Assembly (NCBI GenBank): GCA_963969395.1
Contig: OZ017800.1
Span: forward strand, 10,572,479 to 10,636,478
Direction: 5' to 3'
Origin: Pseudoscleropodium purum
Lineage: Eukaryota > Streptophyta > Bryopsida > Hypnales > Brachytheciaceae
Length of the DNA stretch: 64,000 nt
Shown piece by piece: positions 24,845 through 36,579 of this stretch. The translations under genes and the position numbers were made by a program. The stretch's first letter is position 1. Each line of letters opens with the position of its first letter. The notes beneath the pieces are model-generated. The model saw nothing but the letters and a program-made list of their open reading frames with translations. It did no database searches and was not told the DNA's origin.

Positions 24845-25050
24845 TGTTTGTTATGTTACTTGCTTGTTTGTTACTTTTTTTCTTTTTGTGATCTCTGGAA
24901 CCGTATATCCTCTAATCACTTTCTTGGTATCATTGGAAAGCCTTCTGCGAAGAGGGGTGCATAAACTTTGTTTGGTGATATTTGAACCTATAGTGTAGAA
25001 GTCATGGATTTTTGAAATTTTCACAATTAAAAAATTAAAAAATTCCTTTT
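24845..25050 (+). repeat. Dispersed repeat, second copy of 1885-2095
   Basis: It matches in order: an AATCACTTTC/AATTGTGTTC stretch, 'ATCATTGGAAAGC' against 'ACCATCGAAAAAC', 'GCATAAACTTTGTTT', 'GAACCTATAGTGTAGAAGTCATGG', then an AAAATTAAAAAATTC tail. In both places GC-richer unique sequence follows. Confidence 0.45.
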
Positions 25051-25817
25051 ATTTCAGTTGTGGCACCCACACACTAACATAGTAAAATTTGAAATTAGCA
25101 TTTGGAATTTCACAACCAGCAGATTGCTCCACCTGCATTTACAAGGGCATCAATGTCAATGTGATTTCACAGATATATCATGGTTGTCTTTTAGCTATTA
25201 TTATTTTCCTGATGTTCCATACACCGCTGACAAGTCAAAATCAAACAGGAGAAAGACAAAATTTTCATAGTCATAGTAAAAATGGGGTGCAATAATAACC
25301 CACAAACTACCTGATTTGGGGTCACTTTTTTTAACAGGAGGCGGGGAACTGAACTTTAAAATAAAAATCAGCCATGACTATTTCAAGGATGCTTCTGGCC
25401 TTGAGGTCGTCAATTTATTGCTCCAAATCAACTCCAACAGTGTTTGCCATAGTTGAAAAAAGATGAACAAAGACAAAACAACAACATTGATTGGTATAAC
25501 CTGAAGGAAGTCATAAGTTCAGATAGGCATGTGAGTTACCCGTGTTTGCCCCACATTATGAAGCCCCATTCAAGAGAGGGCTGCACACAAGTTAAAACTC
25601 AGGACTTTTGCCTAAAGAGCGTGGCCACGCCACACCTTGGCGGCAAAACTGGCTACCATAACACATATCCCAATGCGGGACTTGGCCACGGATGGAAGGA
25701 GTTCAGTCACGCCAAAATTCTCTATGCAAATAATAGGGCAGCATGTCTGCCATGCTTGTTGATTGTTGCTTAACTCTGTAACGCTGCCGCGTGCTCTAAG
25801 TGTCCGATGGATGACAG
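25051..25817. other. GC-richer island of unknown nature
   Basis: About 25300-25800 stands out from its surroundings (CACGCCACACCTTGGCGGC, AATGCGGGACTTGGCCACGG, GTAACGCTGCCGCGTGC). The longest + frame, 25453-25773 (106 codons), has no motif I recognise. Frames on the other strand are broken. It may be a relic of a gene or retroelement, an unrecognised RNA gene, or captured genomic DNA. Confidence 0.3.
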
Positions 25818-26008
25818 AGAATTCTCATGTATAGGACAGAAGTGCAACGATTCATCCTCAGAGTTTTGTTGTGAAAAGGGAACATCTATTACAATAGTTT
25901 GACTTCTGATGAATACTTTTCGATTTTTTTTATACGATTGATTCCCATGATATTAGAAAATGATGATTTCTTCGGAGACTAGTCCATCTTTACACGGTTA
26001 ATCTTGTT
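25818..26008 (+). repeat. Dispersed repeat, second copy of 12375-12582
   Basis: Shared landmarks in order are TCATGTATAGGACAGAAGTGC, GATTCATCCTCAGAGTTTTGT, 'TTTGACTTCTGATGAATACTTTT', GATGATTTCTTC and CGGTTAATC. The end again falls at a GTTAA. Confidence 0.45.
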
Positions 26009-26327
26009 GGTTTGTGGGCCACAACTCCTTGTTTCTTGCATTTTAAAAATCAATTGGCATGTTGATTTGCTCGTTAGTTTGCTTATTAGTCATCAAATTG
26101 TGAGACTAATTTTTTTTTGGTGTGTTTTGAGAGCAAGGATGACTAAGGTGTCTCAAGGGACAAAAGAAGCATGGGAAGTATAGGACTTGGGCCACCCCAT
26201 TTTCCCAACCTTGTTTGGGGGAATGGATAGTGATGCTCTAACTTTTAGAATGAGAGTACCTAATGGCAAATTAGACAACTACCTCAAAATATAACACACT
26301 AAGGTAGACATACGCATTTCCATCACT

Positions 26328-26864
26328 TTAACCCTTAAAGGATACTACCAGTCTTGTGGGCATTTTGAAAGTCAAATTCTAAATTTTTACATAGTTTTAA
26401 TTTTTAAATGTTTTAAAAGTTAACAAAAAATATAGCTCCAATAATCTATTTTTTTTTCCATTTGATTTTTTTCCAAAATTTTCAAAATTGTGATTCTTGT
26501 GACACTTTGAAGATAGCATCTTGAAAGCTTAAAATACACCACTTTTAAACTCTTCTATTGAATTACTTTGAGTGTGAGTTCTAGACATACATCGATTACA
26601 CCATGATGTTAGTCACTATTTCATTTAAAAAATTAATTTAATATTATTTTAAGAATTCTTATAATTCCAATGATTTTTATAAAGAATTTTTTTGAAAAAT
26701 GATATAAAATTCAATTTGATGTTTTTATTATGAATAAATTAAATTAAATTTTAGACATATATTATTACATGTAAAATAATATCAAATTTAGTAATCCATA
26801 TTTTAATGTAAAATTCTAATGAAGCTTGACCAAGCGTAGATATGAAATGTCCTTCAAGGGTTAA
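26328..26864. mobile_element. TTAA-flanked element with 15-bp inverted ends (~537 bp)
   Basis: The left end TTAACCCTTAAAGGA (26328) and right end TCCTTCAAGGGTTAA (26864) are inverted repeats with one mismatch and carry TTAA at both edges. The body does not resemble the 0.93 kb family or the 47496 element, so this looks like a further family using the same type of ends. Non-coding. Confidence 0.6.
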
Positions 26865-28147
26865 AAACTCTTCCCTCATATACTAGTGGTATACATTTGT
26901 TGCCTATCATGTAGTCAATTGGTACATGAAGACAGAATTGGTGCATAGATAAGTATGGATATATTTATTTTATCTATCATAAAGTATTAGATTGTATTTT
27001 TAGATTTGTCTGATAAAAGTAGTTTCATTCTCTAAGTGTATTATACCTCTAATTCTACTATAAAATTTGTCACCCATATAAGCATCTCTATTAGGGTGCA
27101 TAACACTAGTTTGGTGAATGCCTTGGCATAGCTAGGCTTTGTGGAGAATTCTATCAAGGATACACAATATTGGCCCAATGAATGCTTTGGCATAGCCAAG
27201 CTTTTGGGAGAGTCCCACTACAGAAGCAACAATTAGTCTTTTCAAGCTTTGCTTACTATATTCTAAATTGTAGGGCCCAAAATGTTTAACTTTTGCTCAC
27301 AATTTGGAGCTTTAATTGTTCTATGGGAAGTTGTTGCTTTCAACCTATCTCTACAACCTTTCTCTTTCATGTCATCCTAAACCCATGCCTACTATATTTG
27401 AATTTGGGCTAGCACATTTGAATTTTGAACCATGTAATCTATTGGTGGAGGTTCGGTTTTGAAGCAAAGCCATCATCAAAGTAGGGATATATACTCCAAG
27501 TTTTCAAAACTAACTTCATTCTACAGTCTATTTGTAGAAATGCTATAAACTTACCCATCATTTTGTATTTAAGTATGCCATGCTCCAATGTTAGAGTCAT
27601 TTGTATATTCTAAAAACATCTCTATAGTGGTACGGGGAGAGATTCACCAAAGAACTTTTGCCAAGCTTTGCATATCCAAGGCCCTATACTTTCCCCATTG
27701 TATCCCACCCTTGAAATACTACCATAGATTAACCTGTATATACTAGGGGCCAAGTCCCTTGAGCTTGGTTTTGAAAGAATTATTGACAAAAAGTGGCTTT
27801 ATGATATGGGGGAAATGTTTCAACCTACTAGACTCAATACAATAGTGAATATGCTTGCCAAACACTACATTTAGGTTGCGAAGTCAAAACACTATTCTCT
27901 ATTCACATATATATGTCCTAATTGCACAAACTTTGAACAAGCAACAAGATCCACATTCTACTTCAAGGAGATTTTTATTCCCCTTTGGTGTACCTTGTAG
28001 GGAAGTGAATGTCATTTGACGATTAATTCGTAAAGTTTTGTGGTGATTTGAGGCCCAAACTGCTTCAAAATACTTATATTCAAAGTAAAGCTATGATATT
28101 CATCTACATTTATTTTCTAATAAATCCAACTATAGGACCTTTTAGTT
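26865..28147. other. AT-rich intergenic DNA with a short direct duplication
   Basis: TGAATGCCTTGGCATAGCTA near 27115 and TGAATGCTTTGGCATAGCCA near 27179 are a ~64-bp-period direct duplication. No gene is supported in the rest. Confidence 0.4.
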
Positions 28148-28395
28148 CTCAGTCTAGGGGTGCTAATATGTGAGGCTAGGACCATGAGCACATGAGCCTA
28201 GAAGTCTAAACATCTTTATTATAGTTGTCTATATTATAGAAACCTTCCATGATTATAATATACCTATGTTATGATACTTATATCATAGATGTTTATGTTA
28301 TAAGCACCTTCAATGGTTGTAGGATATCTACTAATACCTAGGTTCAAGGCTCATATGCTCACATTTCTATACTCACTTGCTAGCATTCATTTGTT
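28148..28395. mobile_element. Short terminal-inverted-repeat element, second copy
   Basis: GTGCTAATATGTGAGGCTAG at the left and CTCACTTGCTAGCAT at the right are inverted. The interior (ATAGTTGTCTATATTATAGA, CCTATGTTATGATAC, AAGCACCTTCAATGGTTGTA) parallels 19010-19232 throughout. Confidence 0.55.
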
Positions 28396-30390
28396 GGATA
28401 TCGATCTATCCAACCAAATAAAATTAATTAATCTATTTCAAGAATATATTTTTAGCTACTTGTTTTGGTATTGAAAATCAAATAATCCCTTTTTACTTTT
28501 GCAATACTTATTAGAATGACATGCAATGATGTGCAATTAATAAAAATATGATGAGTAGAAGCTTTTCTAAATTTCTCTAAATTTGACCTCAATACTCCAA
28601 AATGAAGATTTAGAAAATCTTAGCCAAGCTTTGCACCTTGAAGGGGCTAAAGGGATAATTAGGGAGGTTAGTGGCATTTTTGAGTACATGTACACTTGTA
28701 GGCAATAGTCCAATCACATTGGGACATTGATGGTGAGTGGTGATGGCAATGCCCTAAATTATTAAAAAAAAAAGTACCTAGTCTACCTACTAACACATAG
28801 AATTTGACCACTCTAAGCTTGTACTACAAAAGAATAATTAATAGACACATTTCTTTACACTTATTAATTGTGGTTTCATAATCTAATTCATTGACCCTTG
28901 TAGTTCCAAGGTCTTTTTTCATCAAAAATCATTCAAAAACATCATTTCTAGTATTAAACATGCAATCTTTATAAAAAAAAATATTGTTGCATATATAACT
29001 ATAGGATTTTGCAATAGACTAATATAAAAATATGTGAAACAAATTTCAAGAACTTTGACTACATAGGTTGCAAGATATTTGCTTTCAAAATGAAGAAAAC
29101 ATAGTATTTTGGCACCATAACAAACTCGTTTTCTAAGACTTTGAACCGTCTTAACTTCAAAATTTTGCATTTTAGATTTTGAATGAAAATTTCAATTTTG
29201 AATAATTGAGTAGAGGGTCCAAAAAAATTAATTAAAAATAAAAATGTGATATTTTTTTTTTAAAGTTGTTAAATAAAAGTAGATATAAGATGTAGGAAGA
29301 AACTAAATTGTTATAGCTCTAAGGTGGAATTAAAATACACTAATTTCAATGGTGAGATTATTCTATCAATCGGATTTAACAGTGTGGAACTTTTCTTTAT
29401 AGTGAAATGAAAGAATCAATTTCAAAAAGAAATCAAATATGATATTTTTTCAAGAAGATGTTGTGATTGTCTGCAAAATATGATGCTCTAGAACTTTTTC
29501 ATCACTTCTCCAAATGGAATGAATCAAATCTCTCTATATAGGTAAAAATATCATGTATAAATAAAAAATTGATAAAAATTCAATTGGATTCTTTTTTGGC
29601 TTCCCCTTCTTGACTATTTCTAGCTTTGTGTAGTAGAATTTTTGCTCCCAAGCACTAGTTGAAATTTTTTAATTCTATTTTCAAAAGACTTATTTATTTT
29701 CATATCTTGAGTAAAAGCTTTAAAAAAATCATGCTAAAAGCTAAGATCTCATGAGCCTATCCAAATTGTCAAATGTTTGTTGAAAGGACACTTAGGACTC
29801 TAGAGGTTTCAACATCTACATTTTAAATATTGGCAATTTTAGAGGTTAATCCATTTTCAAAGATTGAAGTCTCAAATTCTTTTAGACAAGTACTAGCTAT
29901 GGAGTGACATTATAAACTATATAACATTTATCAAAAACTATATAGGAGGGCCAACATGCTTACCAATTCTAAACTTCCATTCATTGCAAATTACAAGAAC
30001 AAAAACATGTTCAGCACAACCGACTACTATGCAAATAGTGTCCTATACAACTATCATACAATTGTAATCCTCTCTATTAGCACCAAATTTAATGTAATTG
30101 TTTTATGTCATCCTTTTACAACATTAATACATTGTTTTAGTTGTGAAGCAGTCATTTTACAGTTGCAAAAAATGACTAGGAAACAACTAGGAAAAAATTG
30201 CAACTTTAAAATGACCATAGTTGTTTCCTAGTTGCTTTCAAAGTTCATTCCCATCTGTCTTATATCAATTGTCCAATATCAATTGTAAAAAATACCATTA
30301 GATTGGACATATAAGACTTGTAAGTTGTTGCAATCTTAAATAATGATTTTCTTTTATAAAATTCTAAGATTTATACAATTTGTAGAAATA
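28396..30390. other. AT-rich intergenic DNA, no gene supported
   Basis: The part at 29450-29600 (CTCCAAATGGAATGAATCAA) distantly resembles the conserved module of the TTAA elements, as do 35365-35430, 47225-47290 and 56010-56080. 29820-29849 ends in TTTTAGAGGTTAA. These may be older, unrecognisable family members. Around 30040-30240 and 30600-30740, AGTTGC/GTAGTTG words recur in both orientations. Confidence 0.35.
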
Positions 30391-30572
30391 AAAAAATAGT
30401 TAAAATTCAAGAAATTTTAAAATCTATGAAATTGAATTTTTGAAATCTCAAAAGAAGGTACATCTAAAATTTTGGACTCTAGAAAAGGTAGTTCTAAAAT
30501 TCTAAAATCTAAAAAGAAGGTAGATATGAATTTTGAAATCTACAAATCATTGAGATCAATATTTTAAAATCT
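30391..30572. repeat. Tandem repeat, ~30-bp unit, about four clear copies plus worn ones
   Basis: Units end in a shared ...TTTTGAAATCT phrase. Clear units start at about 30450, 30481, 30511 and 30542, with the core AAGAAGGTAnATnTnAAATT. Earlier partial units reach back to ~30391. AT-rich and non-coding. Confidence 0.6.
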
Positions 30573-33500
30573 ACAAGTTACAAATGTTGATGAAGTTTTT
30601 TGCATGCAGTTGGATGACAAAAAAAAACCATAATTAGACAACAACTATGCAACTTGTTCACTGCAACTCGAGGTTCTAAATTGTCACCTAGTTGTAAATG
30701 TCATATGCAACTACAAAACAAATTACACAATGTAGTTGCAAAATCCCTCATTTTCTTTTAATAAATTGATTTTCTATTGCACATACATGAATTACTGTTA
30801 TGTGGAATAATTTATATATTTATTATGTTCTAATAGATGTAATTAGAAGTAATATTTAGTAACTTTCCTTTTACCTTATTAGGTTGATCCACCTGTTAGC
30901 AAGATCTCCAACTATAAGTAAAGACCCACCAATATTGAGAGTGGCAATTCTTTATGGTACTTGTGTATATCTATAGTTGATCTTTGATCTTATTGTATTT
31001 GAATATGTAGTTGTGTTAGTTTTGTAAATATGAGTTGATAGATTGTATTGAATGTTCTTAATTTTAACTTCTATCAATTGTGTTATTGATTGTTAGGAGA
31101 GAGACATGGCAAATTCAAAGAATGTTATTCAATAAGTTAGAACAAAAGCATATCCAGATTAGGGGCTTTCTTCAACTAAATCATACTACAATGATTGGTA
31201 TCTCCTTTTGGCAATGGATTTCCCACTCTTACTTTGTCTCAATATTCAAGATTAGTAGACTATCGATAAATTACAAAAGACATTTAGATCTTATTAACTA
31301 ATTCCAAATGAATAATTAACAATTAATATTATAAAAAAATATTATGTATTGAATTGGTCATTTTTTTATTAGGATATCAAACACTACATTAATTTGTCAA
31401 ATTAGGGATGTATGTTGTATTTTAATGTTTATTCTAAATAGTAATATATATGTTTGGATATTGATTCCCATAATATACTATTGTCAATCTTTTCTCTACG
31501 GACACCTCCAGACTGCAAAATTCAAAAATCAAACTTATATACTATCTTTATAAAGTCAAACAAGATCTCAAAATCAAATATTTTGTTGAATCATTAGAAC
31601 TTCCAAAGTATGTGGAATTATTAGCAAAAAAAAAAGGATATAAAAAAGAAATTAATCTTATCAAAGTTTAAGCATGTGATTTAAATCACAATTTCAATAT
31701 GCACACCACCCGTTACAACTGCTAAATGTGCAACCAAATATATGTTATTTACTTCTCTATTAATTCTAGTGAATTGAAAATTTTGTGTAGTTACTCAATA
31801 TCAATCTCCATTGTTATTTGCTCTGACAAATAATAAAGATCTTCATACATCATGGTTTCTTATTTGTGAGTCTACTTGTAAATTTTTAATGGTAATTTTT
31901 TAATATCACATTTCATCTTTGAAATGTGACTTGAGCTAAGATTCAAGATCAATCATGGAATTGTATTTGGAGCATGGCATTTATAACCTCTGATAAAAAA
32001 AACTTCAAACATTACAAAGTATCTTAGATGTTGTTTTCTCTTTGTTCCTCTTTTCATTGGATGCCCAAACCCACATCTACAAAACCTAAATTATTTATTG
32101 CAAGCTTTCATAATTTCTTAGATTTTTAATAAAAAAAACATTTTATATTGAAAACAAGCAAAAAGAACAATGGTAGATGTGTGAATGGTATATCACTGTA
32201 AATTGTACCACCCATTGTAACCTAAACATCAAAAATTGAAGTTTTGAAGTAAACTAAAAACAATGACAGATTTGACATGATTTAATATGGAAATCACTTC
32301 TTCAATAGTAGGGATCAACTGCAAAATTAATGATTGCTATTATATGATTTAAAATAATCACATCTAAAAGAGTCACTACAAATTTTGAATATGGTCAATA
32401 CCATCAAACTAATAGAATTTACCACTTTTAAGTAAATTGATCCAAGTTTTGAAGTTTATTCTTAAATGACAACATTATTGTAGACACATATTTAGGATCA
32501 TATTTTCAAAATCAAAATGGAACCATGGTGTAAAATTTCAAGGTGTCACATTTATGAATATGTATGTGCACTAAAGTGTATCCACTTCCACCTTGGTATA
32601 TCTAATTACCTTTTTGTTACAATCCTTCAACAACTACAACTATTAGATTTGGCTTTGCATTTTATAGTGCCTCACAAAAGTAGTTGGTCACCTTAAAAAT
32701 CGCTCTCAAAAATTGAGAAATTGAAATTATGAAGTGAAATTTGGATATGTTGTACAAAAAAGAATCTACCTTTATATGTAAATTCACTTAAAATTAACTA
32801 TATTTAGACCTATTATTATTTGAATGAATTTTCAATGGAAAAAAAACTTTTTGTGAGAAGTCAAAATTTCCCATTTTTTTTTATATGAATAATGTACACC
32901 TTGACTAGATTCACATGTTACAAGTTTTATATACTATTTGTACTATACTATTCCTTACTCAGTTTCAATCCAAAATTGAAGAAATTAATTATTTTAAAAT
33001 CATCCTAGATAATAATCCTTCAATTTATATATATATTTATAGTTTCATCTTCTTGTATAATTTACATCCATTAAAACAAATTTCCATTCATTTGAGCAAG
33101 TTTTGATCCATTTGAAAAACGTTTTCATTTATCTCATTGATGTGCATGACATAGACTTGCAAAAATCAAAATGTTTGTTTCATTATTGAATGAATGTAGT
33201 GAAATTTCTTTTTTCATTGTACTAATCTCCATTTTTTTTAAGTAGTACAATAGAATCAAAATATCTAATGAAGCACAACGTAGTATAACCATTGCTTTTA
33301 GTTCCTTTGCATTTATTGAACAATCAAAACCATCTCTTTCTCGATTTTTAGTAAGAAGATTCAATTAATATACCCCCAATAATAATTATAATTAGAAAAT
33401 AACAATAACACATTTAAAACATTATAAATAGGTGAATAAATATGTATAAAGAGAAAATTAGTACCAAAATCACAAACCAATATAATCTAAAATCCCCTTT

Positions 33501-34158
33501 CAATTGTCAAAATAGTAATAAAATAATTTAATAATAATAATAATATTGTCAAATGCATATTCATGCAATTATAGATGTAAAGCAAAATGATTGTATTCTA
33601 GCTATATTCCTAGAAAATACACTTGAACCATTGTAGTCTTTAGAATTCTTCTCCAATACAAATATGAACGTATTGACCAATCAAATTCATCTTTCTATGT
33701 TTAGGTTTATAGACTTTGTAAGGTTATTTTTATTTCTATAGTTGCCTAAGTCTTTTATAAATAGAAACCCAAATTTTTTGTTTGTACGTACGTGTAATTA
33801 ATTTTTTGACTTTTATTTGGGTATAACTCAACTATTTCAAACTAACTTCATGTACTTTGTAACATCTTTAGAATCATTACATTAATTTCTATAGTTGACG
33901 AAACTACCTTCTAAAAAAACCTAATAGAAAGAATGTAAATTTGGAGTATTTGAGGCAAAATAAACTATAGCTTGTCAAAAATCCAACCCCAAAATATTCA
34001 TTTTTGCAAGTATTTTTTTCTCTTTCCATCAAAATTTTCTTAAATCTACAATTTCCACAAAAATTATAAAGTATTGAGTAAGCAAACTAATGCTATAGTT
34101 GAAAACCATTTTTTTTTCCAATATACTTAAAAGATATGCTTCATTTGTTTTCCATAGC
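30573..34158. other. AT-rich intergenic DNA, no gene supported
   Basis: It contains simple A/T runs, an ATATATAT tract near 33020 and an AATAATAAT tract near 33528. Short ORFs only. I found no element with paired ends in this stretch. Confidence 0.4.
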
Positions 34159-34756
34159 TTAACCCCTAACACACCAAATTGCATTTTTGGGCAACATAGC
34201 GATTTAGGGCAGCTTTCTACGAATGAAATTTTTATTTTTTATTTTTATTTTTTTTTCACACAACATGTGCCCAAGAAGTAGCTTTAAGGCACAACAATTT
34301 TCATAATTTTTGACTATGTGGTTAAAAAGTTTTTGCATGATATGTAATTTTCATTGCTCGGTGGGTAGCTTAGGTAGCTCAACAATTCTTAAAAAATCAT
34401 TATTTTAAGAAATAAAAATTTGAAGTTTGTTTTCTAAATTTATATGTGTGGAAAGCTTTGAAGCATTCCATTTTGATCAATGGGATAAGTTATGAGGAGT
34501 TTTAGTTGCAGGTAGTTATGGATTTTCTATTCAAAAAATAAACTTTTAAGTTCTTTATTTAAATGAATTTTCCATATTTTTGGAAATAAAATAAAATCAT
34601 AGGATGTAGATCACTTATTACAACCTTACAACCATAGGTATTGGAAGAAATGTTACAACCAAAAACGTTTTCTTTCTAAATTTTGGTACTTATACTAAAA
34701 ATGATAGTTTGAGAGCATTTTTAGTGAAAACATAGTAAAAAAATTGTAAGGGTTAA
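34159..34756 (-). mobile_element. TTAA-flanked element, subfamily B, internally deleted (~598 bp), inverted
   Basis: TTAACCCCTAA at 34159 and AAGGGTTAA at 34756 bound a copy whose first ~470 bp follow the family order (including the conserved module at ~34435-34500). After ~34635 it jumps to the far-end segment, losing the GTAAGTAGAAAG and TTGCAAGATATTA parts present in full copies. Confidence 0.7.
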
Positions 34757-36349
34757 TTAAAAAAATTCTTAAAACAATGACTCTTGTGAGAGTTGACATC
34801 AATGAAGATAATTTTGACAACATTTTGATAATTCCATCCAAACGAAGGACATGGATTTGTCAAGTTTTTCTTGCTACAATAAACTACGTACTCCAAACGA
34901 ATAAATATTGCTAAAAATAGCATAAATAGACATCTTCATCTTGTACTTGATCCCACATGAATGATCTATAAAAATCCTAAAACATAATGCAAATAGATAT
35001 GGAAATAAAATAAAAATTAGTAATGAAGATCTTATGTCTACATTCTTTTCATTTCTAAATTTATTTTTCTTGCAAAGCTCTACATCTACAATCCTTTTTA
35101 ATCCTTAAAGTTCTAATGGTTCCTTCAAAAGACTCTTGAAGGTTCAAGTAGGTACCTATGATCTCAATTTTTTGCAAGATATTTTGCAACTTTTTTCAAA
35201 GGAAGAAAATTAATTAGCTTTTGGGAAACATAATTTGTACTTCAGTTGGTGCTTGGGAGTAAAAGTTATGCTACAACATGCTCAAAAGAAGCGAGGCTAG
35301 GCAACAAAAAAAGCCCACAAAATTTGAAATAATTAAAAAATTTCTTAAAGATTATATTTTAGTCCATGTGAAAGGATTTGCTTCATTCCATTTGGATAAG
35401 TGATGTGAAAGTTACAAAGTTTCTTATTTGCAAGTAGTTTTAGCAAATTTTTGAGAAAATAATGTCTTGTATTTGTTTATAAACTTAATTTTGACAAATT
35501 TTCAAAAAAATAAAGTAGCACATGGTTTAGTTTGTTTTCTACAACAATTTCACTATTCAAATTACTATGTTTCAATTCCATCTTAGAGCAATCAACAATT
35601 TAATTTTTCCTTCTATGTTGTACCTCCTTTGACATAATAATTTTTGGAAAATTGAAAATCACAATGTTTATCTTTGAATTTTTTTTTCCAAATTCTCAAT
35701 TCAATTCTTCTTTACAATAAAATATAAGTTTACAATTTTTAGTGCATAAATTTTAAGTTAAGGAGAATCAATGCCTTATAATTTAGTCATGCTAGAAACC
35801 AAATAAGCTTATTTTCTTCACTTTAAATGCTTATATCTCGTAATTGACATAGTTAAAGTTTATGAAATTTCTTAATTGAGACATTTTTCATACTAGTCTA
35901 GTACAAAATCATAGGGTTGGATATGTAAAAGAAACAAATGTTTAAATTTTTAGTTATTTGCATCAAGAATAATAATTTTGCATGATTTTAAACAAAATAA
36001 AATAGTCTTGGGATGTTAGAAGTGACCAAGGTTTTAAAAGCGCACATTAATACAAAGATATCTATTGGAATCCTAAAAAGACCAATGATGAGCATAACCT
36101 TTTTTTTAGAAACATATGGCCTTGGAGGGCCACAACTAGGACTAACATAGCCATGACAATCTATAGAATTACTCTTGTTAAGAATAAGTAGAGGAACAAC
36201 CCCCCTCCTTGTGCACCAACATGAAGAATTCTTGCACAAATAACATCATTATAGGAAGTTGAAATAGGAACCTCATCATTTCCATTGGAAGTCTATACCA
36301 CCCGCCAAGGTAGTTTAAGATCATTTCAGAGCATAACCCTTTGAAAGCC
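34757..36349. other. AT-rich intergenic DNA, no gene supported
   Basis: 35170-35480 has 'AACTTTTTTCAAAGGAAGAAAATTAATTAGCTTT' style sequence related to 45890-46010 and 56160-56240 (in reverse), an old repeat without clear ends. The minus-strand frame 36239-35988 (83 codons) has no recognisable motif. Confidence 0.35.
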
Positions 36350-36500
36350 TTATGTCACTTAGGCATCAAACTTCTACAACTAGTTCAAAAAAGGTCCAAA
36401 AAATATTAAACCACTTGCATTAGATGTTGATTCTGTTTATTTTTCTTAAAGCATTTTAAAGAAGAATATTTCAAGGAGTTCACCTTCCCCAAATCTGCCA
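36350..36500 (+). repeat. Repeat family 3 copy at the upstream edge of the HD-ZIP island
   Basis: It carries AAAGGTCCAAAAAATATTAA, 'TTTATTTTTCTTAAAGC' and ATTTCAAGGAGTTCACC, in the same order as 21080-21185. Another copy, inverted, sits at 43165-43310, so the two border the HD-ZIP IV island in opposite orientation. Confidence 0.55.
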
Positions 36501-36579
36501 TCAGTGGGAAATTAAAATAGTCGCAAAATAGACTCCAAGCTTACTGGCTACCAGGGCCTCTAAATAGAGGTTAAATTGT

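Noticed and set aside
25370..25445. Possible copia reverse-transcriptase scrap (SRMLLALRSSIY-like reading)
   Set aside because: The resemblance covers about a dozen residues, and no neighbouring RT motif is found in any frame.
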